A stretch of 64,000 nucleotides of DNA from Sabethes cyaneus (taxonomy: Eukaryota > Arthropoda > Insecta > Diptera > Culicidae): NCBI RefSeq assembly GCF_943734655.1, contig NC_071354.1, positions 140,464,142 through 140,528,141 on the forward strand. The letters run 5' to 3'. The translations under genes and the position numbers were made by a program. The notes beneath the pieces are model-generated. The model was given only the letters and a program-made list of their open reading frames with translations. It was not told where the DNA came from and did not search any database. This document shows, piece after piece, positions 21,344 to 33,730 of the stretch (the first letter of the stretch is position 1; each line of letters starts with the position of its first letter).

Positions 21344-21615
21344 TTTGTTTTTAGGTTATGACAATCTTATGCTATAGAATGTAAATAATTGTGCAATGTT
21401 AGTAATGTATTGTAATGTTTAATGTACTGGATTATAGTGTGATGTGACTTGATGTACTGGCATATAACGCATAACAAAAGATGGTGGGGTTTTTATGCAC
21501 ACTTGAGGAAGATCATGTTGTGATCACCTCAAGTGAGCTTTTCCCCACCCACACCACTTCATGTAGACCAAAAAGGTCAGATGGAAAGAAAATAAAATAA
21601 ATAAAATAAATAAAC

Positions 21616-24600
21616 TACCCTACCAAGTCAATATCTGTACTTGGGAAGTACGTCAGAGTGCAAAACCATCCCTTCTCTTCAACCGATTTTATCGTTTGAA
21701 CATTTGATCTATGCCATTTAATGTCCTGAAAGTAAACAATTTTGTTAAAGTATAAACCACCCTTTTTCTTCGACCGATTTTATCTTTAAACATTGCATCT
21801 AGTCTATTTTGATGTCCGTGAAACGTCATAGAAAAGCGATTGGTCGTCGTTGGCTTTTGCCAGAGTGCATCCATATGCAGCAAGAATTTGTTCGGAACTG
21901 TTGTCTTGCACGAGTGACATGGTTGAAGGGATATTTATGCATGTGACGTGACGCAGAAATTCTTAAAACGACGATAATCAGCGACTGTTTTATCCGAAAT
22001 TAGTTTTTGCAATTCTTGCAATTCTTTACATAGTTTTAATGGTATGTCTGTCAAGTATGACGGAGAAGTCCCCCAACGCCGGACAGCTCCCAATATCGGA
22101 CACTTCTGATTTTCATAGTTAAAACGGTGAACCTTAGAAGCTAATATGATAAAATCAACAAAAAAGACTAAAAATTAGCATGCGTGATTTTATGTGTCAG
22201 AATGATTCATAAAAACAGATATTTCTCTGTTTTTATCTACCGTTGGTCGAATTATTATGTTTTGGCTAATTTTCGGATCAATCATGTGAAATAGACTCAT
22301 AAAATGTAAAGTTCAGGACAATTATAAACAAAAAAACAATATTTTTTATCAGAACGAGCAAATCCTGTGCGTAGATTTCAATAAATGAATCGTTTAACTG
22401 CTGCTAAGTAGCATTACCTACATTTGTTTTTATTTCTATTCTAATTCATTGTTAAGCTTTTAATCAGCGGCACTCAACTTTAAGGACACCACTATATAAT
22501 CAGTTTCTATTGTTATCATGAAAATCCATCACCGTCAACAGCAGCTAGGGACCATTCTTTGAGTAGCGCTCAAAATATCAATGAAAGGAAACATGTGAGC
22601 GGATGTTATTGATGCCGGGGCTGTGTATTTGAATAACATTGGAGCAGTGAAAAAGTTATTTGAACGCTTGAGTGTGTAATTCCATCGACTGAACCGAACA
22701 AAACGAATCGTCAATGAATGGGTGAAGAGTTGAATGAATGGGTTAGTGTACAAATGGGCGACTTACACTTTTCTGTATGAGCAGCCAGTTACTATGTGCC
22801 GAAGCGTCGCTAGTTTACATAGTTACGGTTGGGCATGGCACTTGCCTGATTTCCACGACTCGCTTTCGTCTATTTTTCGATCCGGGAGTGTATGTGTAAA
22901 TAAAATAAATTTCATAGTAGACAACGTTCATTGATAAATATGCACTATACAGAGGAACGGTGTGGAAACTCGCCTTACATCACCATTACATAGTAGACCG
23001 GTGTGAGGGAGTGGATGAACGTCAAACGGGCGTAGTAGATAAAAATGGTGTGCCAGCTGGCCCAAGTGCTCATGAAACTGTTGTCAAAAAGTGGAGCAGA
23101 ATGAACGTTGTCGTCGTCGTCGTAAGAATTGCTCAACTGTACCATTTCGTGCTTCTTAGTTGCGTTTTTCTGGGGGTAGATTTACTTTTTGGACGCAGCC
23201 CAAGCTCATTTGGCAGCCAGCGAAGCGAAATTATTTGCATTGATTGCATTTGTGCAACTATAAGTGCTTGCCATGTGCACGGACACTAATACACGCTTGA
23301 ACTGATTCCTAAAATAACGGGTAGTAAATAAAGGTATGGGCGACGGACACGGGTGCAAATACTGAGGAGAGTACGGTAAAAATTAGTCAATGATACTACG
23401 CTAACAAAATGAACGTCGTCTCTTAGTTTTTCTCTACCACAAAGCAAGGAAAGTTAAAACAAATTAAATTAATGCCTATATTATAGTTACGCACAATTAC
23501 CAATTATTGCTCGTTAATCGATCCGGCAGTCATATAAAAATACACCTTATTATGTAATACCCCTTTAAACAAAACTAATTGCCATGTTTATTGATTAAGT
23601 TATTCCTAAATACATAATGATTCACAACTAAAGATATGAAAAACATATTGTTCCCAAATAACCTAAATCTAGGAAAAGTTAGGTGCTTTTTTTTTAATAT
23701 TAAGAATTTTGTTTGGTGTCAGTCAACATATCAACAGTAATTTGTTCGAATCACAATACTTTAAAAAATCACATGTTTTGTTATTTCTAACAATTAGGAA
23801 ATAATTGATAGCAAATTTCAAAATGATCCATATTTTAGATAATTTAGCAAAATGTCATAATTAAAGTGGTTCAATGCTAACATTTCTACATTCATTAATT
23901 AATAATTTACCACACAGGCATTCTCACAAAACCAGATACTTCATAGCTTTACCAATCGAATTCGCTTCTTTCAGCAGTAAGTCAGTTATGATAATGATGA
24001 AGCTTCATTATACACAACATCAGTATACTCTTACCATATCCTCAGGAGTTAAAACATTTTCCCATGAGTCCAAAGCCCGCCGGCAAACCAACCCATGCCG
24101 TTCTTTTCTAAGCATTCCTAAGTGTTGTACTTAGGAGTACCCAACCCAACTCCTCGCTGCTCTTGCTGCTGTTCTACTGCAATGGCAGCACGGCAGCGCC
24201 GAGTTCCACCTATCAAACCTGCTTATTTTATCGTGACCTCGAAGCAACAACCCGCCCGTTGCAAATGCGTGCCCCCCGGGAGGACTCACAGGGAAACAGA
24301 GCCACTGCACGCATATCGCGAAGCACGGTTAATCTTGCCCGTTGCAATCGCTCAAACACTGGCGCTCATCAAGCGAGGGTCCGTCAGCAGACGGAGCCGC
24401 ATAGAATTGAAAGCCGACCGGAATGCACGACATTCAGATCGAACTTCGTGTCCATCTTCTTCTACGACGCGTTGCTGACGCGCATAAATATGTATCCTGC
24501 TATTTCCAGTTCGTTGCTGCTGCTGCCTGCCTGCCTAGGCTGGAACCGGGCAACGAAAGGGAAGAAATCATTATCATCTTTGTCGGTTAGGTTATTATTG

Positions 24601-25374
24601 TGAGTTGCGTTTCTACCATGGACTGCTGGAATCTGAAGAATTTTTCGTGTTTTCGATCTCTACAAAACTCGTGCGTTTCATATTAAGCAGAATTGTTTTC
24701 CACTCGGAAATGACATGCACGATTGGCAAAAAACACACCGGTCTGGTTTTGGTCGGAGAATTTTTTTGTGTTTTCTGCCAATTCACATAAGAAGGAGTGT
24801 ATGAATGTTGATCAGGTAATTTTCTTTTTTTTGTTGGTTGTAGGAATCGATATCAGTTCGATAAATAATTTACGTTTTGATAAATAATAAAACCAAATAA
24901 CAAAGTGCATGACATTACGAAACTCAAAAATGACGCCAAACACAAAAAAACAATTAGTTTGGCTTTGAAGTTATAAGTAGCTGCGAATGTACTGAACCAA
25001 CAACGTACTATCGTCAGTACGAAACCACAAAAAAGACACGTCTGGATGAGTATTCGATTATATCTACCGCTGATGCAAGTGGCGATGAATTATCAATTAA
25101 CGTATTCAAACTTGCATGTGCTATGAGTTTCCAAAGGAATTAAATATGACAGTGGAAATGAAATTGAAGTGTCAAGAAGTATTCACAGCGTAAGCATTCA
25201 GCAAAATATATGGGTTCGTACTTTGTCGGATTAGAAAATTCATAGGCTCAGCTACAAAAAATAGTTTCATCTCTTAATACAAGATTTCTTAACATTCAGA
25301 TTTCCAAATTGCTTCTGAATGACTAACATGAGCTGATTGAAGCATAATTGAAGCAACGCTTAAGAAATTGTACA
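21616..25374. other. No supported gene; GC-rich segment at 24,080-24,480
   Basis: Mostly AT-rich DNA with short shadow ORFs. From about 24,080 to 24,480 composition shifts to GC-rich (CTGCTG, CGGCAGCGCC words) and two overlapping plus-strand frames of 118 and 146 codons are open. It could be an untranslated first exon or promoter-proximal DNA of an unseen transcript. A CATAAATATG word follows at 24,482. I find no domain in either frame. The block 22,540-23,290 has several gaatgaatg words and moderate open frames, also unassigned. Confidence 0.3.
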
Positions 25375-27110
25375 TATATCCATGGATCGCCGAGCTTGGA
25401 GAAAAAGGAGCGGTACACAACTTCTTAAGCGTTGCATTATACACCATCCATCGTAGATCGAAGCAGTTTGATGAGCTTCCTGCGGAAGTTGTTATCGTTC
25501 ATGATTTTCCACAGCTCTTTCCGGTCGATGGTATCATATGCGGCTTTGAAATCAACGAAGAAATGGTGCTTGGAAACTGTATTCATGGCCGTTTTGGAGG
25601 ATCTGCCGCAGTATAAATATTTAATCCGTTGTAGACCAAACTACGGCGAAGCCGACCGAGTAAGTTCCCACAAATCTGTTCGCAATTGGTGATAGTGTGC
25701 GGAAATTGATTTGAGACAGCACTGCGTTGATGCCATTGAGAACTCGATAGTTCTCATAGTCTAAGCAGTTTTTGTAGATCGGGTAGACTTTTCCAGTACC
25801 TGTTCCGTTTCCCAAATTCTATCAACGGTGCATACAAACGACCGGCTTCTCTGGTCCTATGTTAACAAGCTTCGCTCCGATTACATCTTTTAAAGCTAAT
25901 TTATTGTTCTTTAGCTGCATGATGGCCTCCTTAATTCCGCCTATCGTTGGGGCTGCCACCTCTTCCCCGTTTGTTGCACCGTCGAAATCGTTTTCCCTGC
26001 CGCCGTGGTTCTCCACCTGGGTTTAGGTTTTATCGCAGTTCTGCTTCCCCCTATCGGTCACCTCATGATCATCCGTCAGAATACTGCCATTTTTATCCCG
26101 ACACGTTCCGGCTCGCGGCGCAAAACCTTTACGAGATCCATTCAGTTTCTGATAGAACCTTCGCCTTTTCTGAGAACGGTGCAGCTGCTCCAGCTATGCT
26201 TATTCCTGCTCTTCCAGGTAGCGCTTTTTCTCCCGGAAGATTTGGTCTCGCTGCATCTTCTTCTGTTTGTGTCCTTCCTCGTTCTGACGTGTGGTACTGC
26301 GTATCTTGGCCGCCCACGCAGCGTTCTCGTCATACATCACCCTCCTACATTCATCGTCAAATTAATCGTTCCGCTAATTCCTTGGCACATGCCCGATGAA
26401 GCTCTCCGCTACACTGCTTATGACTGTTTAGATGGTGTTCCAACAATTCTCGAGAGGGGCTTCATCCAGCTCGTCCTCTTCCGGCAGCGCAGCTTCGAGT
26501 GATTACGCGTAGTTTGCGGCGACATCTGGCTAACCGAGACTCGCATCGGTACAGGCTGTTGCTCACAACGGAGAGTTTTGGGCGCATCTTAATCATCATT
26601 AGGTAATAGTCCATGTCAACGTTAGCGCTTCGATAGGATCTGATTGGTTTTCATTGGATTCTTTGGTCAGCTGGTGTGCCACTGAGCCCTCCAATCATCG
26701 GTTAGTGTTCCTCCAACTTGCCGATCTGAGCATTGAAATCCACGATGACGATCTTGATATCATGTTTTCGGTGGCCATCATAATCACTCTCCAACTGCGG
26801 GTAGAGTTCATCCTTGTCATCATCGATACTTCTGAGGTGAGAGTTGCGCACGTTGATTATGCTTATGTTGAAGAACCCGGACGGCGACGGGCTGTTGATT
26901 GGGAATTCGGAATGTGGCACTGCCGATTTTTCAATTGCCAAGGAATCGAGTGTTCTCCGACGTATTGAAGAGTCGCAGGTTCGATGTTTTGGTGCTGCAG
27001 GAGATTTGCTGGAAGAGTTCAACGTACATAAGTTCAGCTGCGGCAATACAAACCAGCTGGATACAGCTTTCATAGTGTTGAACGAATTGCAGAAACGGGT
27101 GATCAGTCTT
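25375..27110 (-). pseudogene. Decayed RTE-clade retrotransposon (endonuclease to reverse transcriptase)
   Basis: Read on the minus strand from 27,110 down, fragments in several frames line up in RTE order: endonuclease DIKIVIVDFNAQIGK, then YRSANVDMDYYLMMIKMRP, then the linker IKEAIMQLKNNKLALKD, then the reverse transcriptase with IYKNCLDYENYR and FFVDFKAAYDTIDRKEL near 25,540. The fragment ends just after that last motif, so the catalytic box and 3' end are missing. Multiple stops and frameshifts make it inactive. Confidence 0.85.
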
Positions 27111-28184
27111 CAAACGTGCAGATTGAAAATGAAGGGCCGACTCTTCGATATAAGCACATCAATATGTACAGCTCTCACCTCGGAAGTTCCGATTCCGAGA
27201 ATCTAGGCGCAGTTGAAGCGTGAATACGATTACAGTCAAGAACATGACATTAAGATCGATACTTTATTTCGAGTTTTTTTAAAGAATCATATCCGTAAGT
27301 ACTCAAATTTTTCACACGAGATGAATGTAATACTTCTTACCTGTACATGTACACCCGTTTAGGAGGATAAAATATTTCGGAACGTAAATTTCTTAGTGAA
27401 ACAAGAGTTAGTTATATGAAAACTGCACTTCATCATGGGCATGATTTCTTTCGTCTTTCATGGACGAACAGCAATTGTATACAAAAATCTATGCATAAGA
27501 TATCCAACTCCCAACAACTCAACATTTAAAGTGTTTGATCCGAGTGATCAGCAGATTCTCTTCGAATATTCAAAACATGTAGGACAACAAGAGGACTTTG
27601 TTTTTTTTTAACAATAGTGAAAAATGGGGGCATTCTTGCATTATCTTTTCCTCGATAATGAAGAGACATTGCATAAATATTAATGCTAGTTGGTTAATTG
27701 CATTTCATTGCATAAATATTAATGCTATGTTGTTTCTAATGCTATTTTTCTGTCTCTATGACGGGAAAGTAGACGGAGACTCGCCATGGACGAACCCCTA
27801 TAGCACCCTATCTTCTGTACAGGGCACGACAAAAAAAATGCGAAAATGTTGAAACTTTAAAACTTTAATATTGGGATAATTTGTGTTATTAATGACTTAT
27901 TCTTGTTGACAGTGTATTTGTTTACATTTACTTTCGGAAGGTGCACCAAAGCACCGGAATTTATGAAAATATACACCAAACTAGTGTTTAAGTTTGCTGC
28001 TCGCCCAGAAAACACCGAAGGAGATTACGAGGATGTTATTTAGCCATAGTTTATTGCATCTCTAAAGGATGATTGGCCATCATGGAGGATGGTGTCATGA
28101 GGTTTGGCTTGGTGACGTCCAACGGCTTGAAAATGCCGCCTGTGTTCATTGGTGCTGGTATTTAAATCAATACCAAAGTGTATT
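27111..28184. other. No supported gene; one 22-bp direct repeat
   Basis: CATTGCATAAATATTAATGC recurs at 27,666 and 27,706. Otherwise this is AT-rich DNA with only short frames. The segment 28,050-28,180 before the next RTE remnant is unassigned. Confidence 0.35.
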
Positions 28185-28526
28185 TAGATATTTTAAAGGA
28201 CCAAGTACTACCCTGGGTGAAGAGGCCGGACAGAAAACAAGTGCCATCCCCAACGGTAGCCAAATTTAGGGACGCCATCAATCAACTGGAGAACAACAAA
28301 TCGGCTGAGAAAGCATCAGAGTAAAGCTTATTAAGATGGGCCCGGAATAGCTGGTCATCTGTCTGCACCGACAAATTGTAAGACTTGAAGATAATGAGCA
28401 GCTACCGGAGGAGTGGAAGAATGGGGTTATCTACACGACTTGCAAAAAAAGCAACAAGTTGGATTATAACAACTATCGGATGACCACCGTCATCGCTCAA
28501 CACTACCCACAATGTGCTCTCCCAAC

Positions 28527-28637
28527 CAGCGTTGCCAACCTTCCAGATTTGACTGGATTTTCCAGACGTTTTGATGCCTAATCAGACAAAAAAATTCTCG
28601 TTTTCCAGATTTTCGCAAAAATCGGTTGGCAACGCTG
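28527..28637. mobile_element. hAT-type MITE with perfect 8-bp target duplication
   Basis: This 111-bp element has ends CAGCGTTGCCAACC and its inverse GGTTGGCAACGCTG, 14 bp perfect. The octamer CTCCCAAC directly flanks both sides. CAG-starting termini and an 8-bp duplication are the hAT signature. It is inserted in the RTE remnant, so it is younger than that copy. Confidence 0.95.
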
Positions 28638-29363
28638 CTCCCAACTAAACTTCCTCCAACTCTCACTAGTTGCGAGCAGATTTGTGAGAAGTTGCCAAGC
28701 CGGCATTGTTCAGAGTCCCTACATATCAACTGTTTATCGACCACAAAGCTATATATCATACCATTAACCGCAAAAAGCTACGAAAAGTCATAGACGCCAA
28801 TGGCTCGCGCGGCAAGCTGATCAGTCCAATTAAGGCTACGATGGATGGTAGGCAGTTCTGTGTGCGGATTACAGATGGATTGTCGAGTTCATTCTAATTC
28901 CATTCCAGCTATGAGATTCGAAGGCATATTATTAACGGATGTCGTGCTTACAATATATAGACTCCACAGCAATTGCAGACTAAGTCCACGGATAAAGTGT
29001 ACCCTGCATAAAACGCTTATTAGACGGAGGTTATCTAAGACCATGAAATGTGGACAATGCTAGAGAAGGACCAGCGAGTGCTCGGTGTTTTCAAGAAACG
29101 AGTGCTGAGACTGATCTTCGGCAGGAGGTCGAGTATGAACCATGGACTCAAGCAGCTCTATGGCGAACTCAGTATTCGAAAGTTGGCTAAAACTGGTCGA
29201 ATACGGTGTTGCCAGTGTGCCGGACAATATCCCTGAAAAGATGGTGCTTGATTCAAATCCGGTTGAAGTTGTTGCGCACCATCTACGGCGGAGTGCAGAT
29301 GGAAGACGGAACGTGAAGGATGCGAACGAACCATCAATTGCATCAGCTGCTTAGGGAACCACC

Positions 29364-29478
29364 CTGGGGTGAAATTACGATTCTCGTTTCGAGTGACTTT
29401 GGTTCGTTTCGCCCATTCGTTTAACGTGGTCGAAACGAACCAAAATCACTCGAAACGAGAATCGCAATGTCACCCCTG
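29364..29478. mobile_element. Fold-back MITE with about 50-bp inverted arms
   Basis: Left arm CTGGGGTGAAATTACGATTC... is matched by the right arm read in reverse, CAGGGGTGACATTGCGATTC, and the match runs on through TCGTTTCGAGTGA, TTTGGTTCGTTTCG. The arms take up almost the whole 115 bp, so the RNA or single strand would form one hairpin. It interrupts the RTE frame just before the motif GHVV-like HVVRMLDDSPVKN. No obvious target duplication. Confidence 0.88.
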
Positions 29479-29705
29479 GGCATGTCGTGAGGATGTTGGA
29501 CGACAGCCCGGTTAAAAATAACGATTCGACTGGAACAAGACGGCGGGGCGCGCAGCGAGCAAGATCGATCGATCAAGTGGAAGGCGACCTGCGGACCCTA
29601 CGTAGACTACGTGGCTGCCGAATTGCGGCCATGGACCGAGTGGAATGGAGACGACTTCTTCGTACAGCAGAGGAAACCACGGCCTGGAGCTGATGAAGTA
29701 AGTAA

Positions 29706-32339
29706 GTAAGCCAACAGTCGAGTGAATTGAAAGAGTTTTGTGCGTCAGGACATATAGCACAAAAAAACAATCAAATTGTATTAAATTAAATTCTAATTTA
29801 CTCTCCAAGTTTTGTCCCAACTATGTATGATATCTGTGTCATGCTATGGTACTAGCACTTTTGATTTTCTGTTTTTTCTAGAAAAAGTTACACATTGTCG
29901 CCATCTATTTGCAAAAGTTGGAAGGTTGAAAATAAAAAGGTTTTTATTTTTCGTATTTTGAGAACGATAAAAATTGTGTCTCGCTGTGTAATGGAAAATA
30001 ACTGCTTTTAAACCCCAGTTAGGCCATTACAAATATTTTATAAAGTTTTTGTCCTTCCGGTGTTCGGCCACTGAAGGGGGGGGGGGGCGAAAAAAAAACA
30101 AAGTGAATATTTTAATCGAGCAAAAAAAACATGGATTTTAAGAATTTTTATTAAAGGTTTAAACGTGAAAACCGAATCTATTCTTGCGTTCTATATATAC
30201 GTTCTTATTTTCTATGCAAAAATATACGAAAAAAGACAAAAACGAAGGAAAATTTTTTTGGACGATTTTCGGAAATTCCATTGTTCGAATTTCCATTTCT
30301 GTTTCGCGCTAGAAGCGTTAATTCAACTCGGAGACTCATTTTTTGAGCTTTTCAGACTGTAGAGCCCAAAGACAATTGATTTTATAAAAAGAAATTTGAC
30401 TCATATCCTACAAATTATTTTTTTGCCCCACGATTTTTCAAGCCAATTTTCAAGGGGGGGTGACAAAAACTTTAAATATGATTTGCAATGGCCTTATTCA
30501 TTTAACTCATAAGCCAATTGAGTTTCTTTCTCAAAGCAAAGAGCAAAGTTTGTCGAAAAATATAACGATTCTTTTCAAAGCATCGATAGAATTGATATCT
30601 GGTTTATGTAACTAAGTTACATATACCCATTTGTAGGAAACGAATCCTAGGAAACCTGCTTGATTGGATGAAAGCAGAATCCAATTCAATTGACAAAACG
30701 TGGCAAAAAAAGAATAAATTTACTACCCGTATTTCAAGATATGACTTTATCATGCTATGAATTGCATCCCAGCATATTTACCAGTACAGACCGTCAATTT
30801 CAGGTGTCCCCACTCTATTCTATGGCCCATTTGATTCCTGTCAAATCGTAAAACATAAATTTCTCCTCTCTAGAAGACAGGTGCGCTTTTTTTCCTGCAT
30901 TTACTGTGTTGAGACAACGCTGATCTATAGTGGATGGACCGTGTCTAGATTACAGACAAACCGCCTCCACTCATTCATTCACAGGCAAAGCCAACAAGCC
31001 AACAGCATCATCGCCACCGCATTCGAGCGCGCAGTATAATAATGAAACAGAAAAAAATGTTATTTACGAAGTGACCCTGAGAGTTAGCACCGGAAATGAT
31101 GCCACCCACACACAACGCGGTCCCCGCATCGCTAGTAGAATGTAAAATAAGAATGCGAACGAACGGCCGCCGAACCGAAGCGATCGGTGACGGCGCAAAA
31201 TATATACATACATGTGCGGTAGAGTGATTCAAACTTTTCTAGCCAAAAGTAAATTATAATAAATCAACTGTCTAATCTTGATATGATAAAAGACATCAAA
31301 TTGTAAAAAATAAAACAAAACAACATAATAGCGTCTTTTCAAATGAAAGTAATGAAAAAATGTACAATTTTTGAACCACTTTATTTAGTACAGGTATAGA
31401 GCAAACGTACCACTTACGTCTAGTGAATTCCAAATCGAATCGGTTTTTATTCTGCTTAAACGACTAGATTCAACTATCGAATTTGATTTAAAAGTTAAAC
31501 GATAGATTAGTGAGAATTTACGCTGTTCGCATTCGTATTATATTACAAATAATATCAAACTCTTCAATCAACGACACTCTCGACATGTTGTTAAACCGAA
31601 TGGTTGCTTTTAGTCAGACGGTTTTTTTGTAGTATAACTAAACATATATATATATATAATAGTGTTATATTCGCTAGATCAATTATTGTGCCCACGATAG
31701 TCAAACACCTACACCCGAGCGTCAAGTTTTGTTAAAGAGCCACTCGAGAGGAGCGTTCTTGAAAACATGCCGTCATATGTCATTACACATTATTCGCTGA
31801 AAACGAATCCGCACCACACGGGTCAGTGTTATATGTCGAATACAAATCTATTTTTTTTTTCTTGTTTTGCTTCATTCCTCCCATCATTAAGCTCAGCTCG
31901 TTGGTCGTCAACGAGACGAAATGTCTGGCACGTTTAATATTAAAACAAAAAAGAAAGGTGTTTTCAGTAAAGTCCCCAAATATACAACCGCGCTCTAGAG
32001 AGCACAAATGTTGATAGATGAATCTGAGCACATAGCAATTAAATTTTGTCGTCAAGTTTTGCAAAATTTACATCTGTTATTTAAAAAGAGAATAACTAGC
32101 TACATCAGTAGCACTCAGAATCAGAGCAAGGGCAAAGACTTTATGATGTTGCCACACAAAAAAATCAACACGTGGGATTAGGTGAACAATTTTCATTCGG
32201 ATATGCATGGTCGTGAAAAGAGGTTCGATTAAACGAGAAAATTCAGTCGTGTAAAAATATTACATAATTCGAAATTAGTAGCATTCGATTGCCCTAACAT
32301 TTTTATGACAAAAGGGTGCAGGCATTTTGTCGCTGAGAC
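29706..32339. other. No supported gene
   Basis: AT-rich DNA with homopolymer runs (poly-G followed by poly-A near 30,076-30,100, TA run near 31,646). The part 30,780-31,240 contains a moderately GC-rich stretch with frames of 71-74 codons on both strands and TTCATTCATTCA words, without recognisable domain. Nothing else stands out. Confidence 0.35.
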
Positions 32340-33086
32340 AGTCATCATTCCCAGATGCCTGAAAGGAATCGTTTTTGTTTCCTGTTTGCAAGAAAGGCGA
32401 TCGCACGGCTGTGGAAAATCATGGAGGAATTACCTCTTTATGCGCGAGATCGAAGCTACTGGAGACTCTCGTAGCTTCTATTTACGGAAGTAAAGCACCA
32501 TATCTCCTGTGACCAGCATGGATTTTTTTTCCGGGACGGTCGACTACCACAACTCTCACAGAGTTCACATTATTTTGCATCCAGAGCATGGAAAACGGCA
32601 CACAAATAAATACTGTTTACACAGACCTGAAGGCAGCCTTTGACCATGTGGACCACAATTTGCTTTTGGCCAAAGTAAAACGGATGGGTGCCGTATCGAC
32701 CTTTGTAGACTGGCTGAGGTCATATCTGGTTAACCGGTGTCTTTCTGTGAGACTGGGCAGCGCACGTTCAAAACAATTTTGTAATCGATCTGGTGTTCCG
32801 CAAGGGAGCAATCTTGGGCCTTTGCTGTTTTCACTATTCTTCAATAATGTATGCGTTGTGTAACCTCGAGGATGCAGACTTTCGTTGTCAGTGTAAAGTC
32901 TATTGAAGATTGTCGCGAGCTTCGTCGACTGGTGCAAAACGAACGAGGTCCTCGTCAGTGTGCGTAAATGCTCGGTCATCTCTTTCACCCGCAAAAAAGC
33001 TCGGCTCAATGGAACTACACTATCGATGGCGATCACTGGATAGAGTTTCAGTTGTCGAAGACCTCGGTGTACACCTGGACGCCCAA
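32340..33086 (+). pseudogene. Decayed CR1-clade reverse transcriptase fragment
   Basis: The best frame (32,588-32,863) carries TVYTDLKAAFDHVDHNLLL and NRSGVPQGSNLGPLLFSLFF, matching the intact CR1 ORF2 at 18,107. Upstream out-of-frame pieces include FPVCKKGDRTAVENHGGITS; downstream pieces include WCKTNEVLVSVRKCSVISF and VVEDLGVHLDAQ. The FADD box is lost to deletion. The copy is cut off abruptly at 33,082 by a MITE end. Confidence 0.88.
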
Positions 33087-33111
33087 GTAACAATTTGGGT
33101 TTTATTACACT
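33082..33111. mobile_element. Solo terminal end of the CCCAAGTAACAAT MITE
   Basis: This 30-bp stretch, starting CCCAAGTAACAATTTGGGTT, is identical to the left end of the complete MITE at 39,927-40,034. The matching right end is missing; the sequence passes directly into the next repeat. It is a truncated MITE or a recombination junction. Confidence 0.75.
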
Positions 33112-33580
33112 CCTCCTACACAAATGAAACAAAAACTTCCTCAAAACTCGAGAACCAATCAAGCAAATGGAACCAAATTTGGCATGTGGGGGTTTTAGAA
33201 GGCATGATTTTTTCTATGGTGTACTGAGACCCATCCGTCATTTAACAGGGGGGCTGCTATACAAATGAAACACAAATTTTCTCATAACTCGAGAACTAAT
33301 TAAGCGAATGGAACCAAATTTGGTGTGTGGGGGTTTTTGGAGGCAGGAATTTTGTCTATATTGAATGGTGAAACCTTTGCCTTCTTTAAGAAGGGGAGAT
33401 ACAAATCTAATACAAATTACTCGAGAACTAATCAAGCAAATGGAACCAAATTTGGCATGTGAGGGTTTTTGGAGGAATGAATTTATTTTATGATGGTTTT
33501 AGAACCCTCATCCCTGTGGTAAGAGGATAAGGACTCTCATACAAATAAGCAGAAATTTTTGCGTATGTGCCATATTTTCT
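33112..33580 (-). repeat. Reverse-oriented copy of the G/C-tract repeat family
   Basis: On the plus strand it shows the reverse-complement wording AACTCGAGAA(C/A)(C/T)AATCAAGC, GGAACCAAATTTGG(C/T)(A/G)TG, and GGTTTTTGGAGGCA three times in about 145-bp units, as in the 12,172 copy. The CTAGCTGACC start and GACAGACA tail are absent, so it is an internal fragment. Confidence 0.85.
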
Positions 33581-33730
33581 GCTTCGTGACAAACGATAAG
33601 CTGTAAAGGTACACTAGTAAAATCTTCTCACAGCAAGAGACAGTGAATTAATGTTATTTGTAACCAATGGTCTTTTTAAAGGTCACAAGCGAGCTGAAGT
33701 TACATGTTATCGAAACATGTCAAGCTATGC

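Larger units (their letters stand above)
17100..21615 (+). mobile_element. CR1-clade non-LTR retrotransposon, both ORFs intact
   Basis: The element holds a 5' leader, ORF1 with a PHD finger, ORF2 with an apurinic-type endonuclease and reverse transcriptase, and a roughly 270-bp 3' UTR. The 3' UTR ends in short tandem AAATA repeats (about 21,587-21,615), as is typical of CR1-like elements, which lack poly-A tails. I see no target duplication, also usual for the clade. The exact 5' end is not visible; 17,100 is a guess. CR1 is chosen over Jockey because of the PHD-containing ORF1 and the A/T repeat tail. Three other CR1 copies in the window are decayed, so this one is the youngest. Confidence 0.85.
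28185..29705 (+). pseudogene. Decayed RTE-clade retrotransposon, interrupted by two MITEs
   Basis: Plus-strand fragments follow RTE reverse transcriptase order: INQLENNKSAEKASE, then GVIYTTCKKSNKLDYNNYR, then DHKAIYHTINRKKLRK (usual DFKAAYDTIDR), a C-terminal part with LGVFKKRVLRLIFG, and finally RRGAQRARSIDQVEGDLRTL before the stop near 29,693. Catalytic Asp positions are damaged and the frame is broken. MITEs at 28,527-28,637 and 29,364-29,478 sit inside it. The 3' end is near a GTAAGTAAGTAAG tail, a short tandem repeat of the sort RTE elements end in. Confidence 0.85.
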
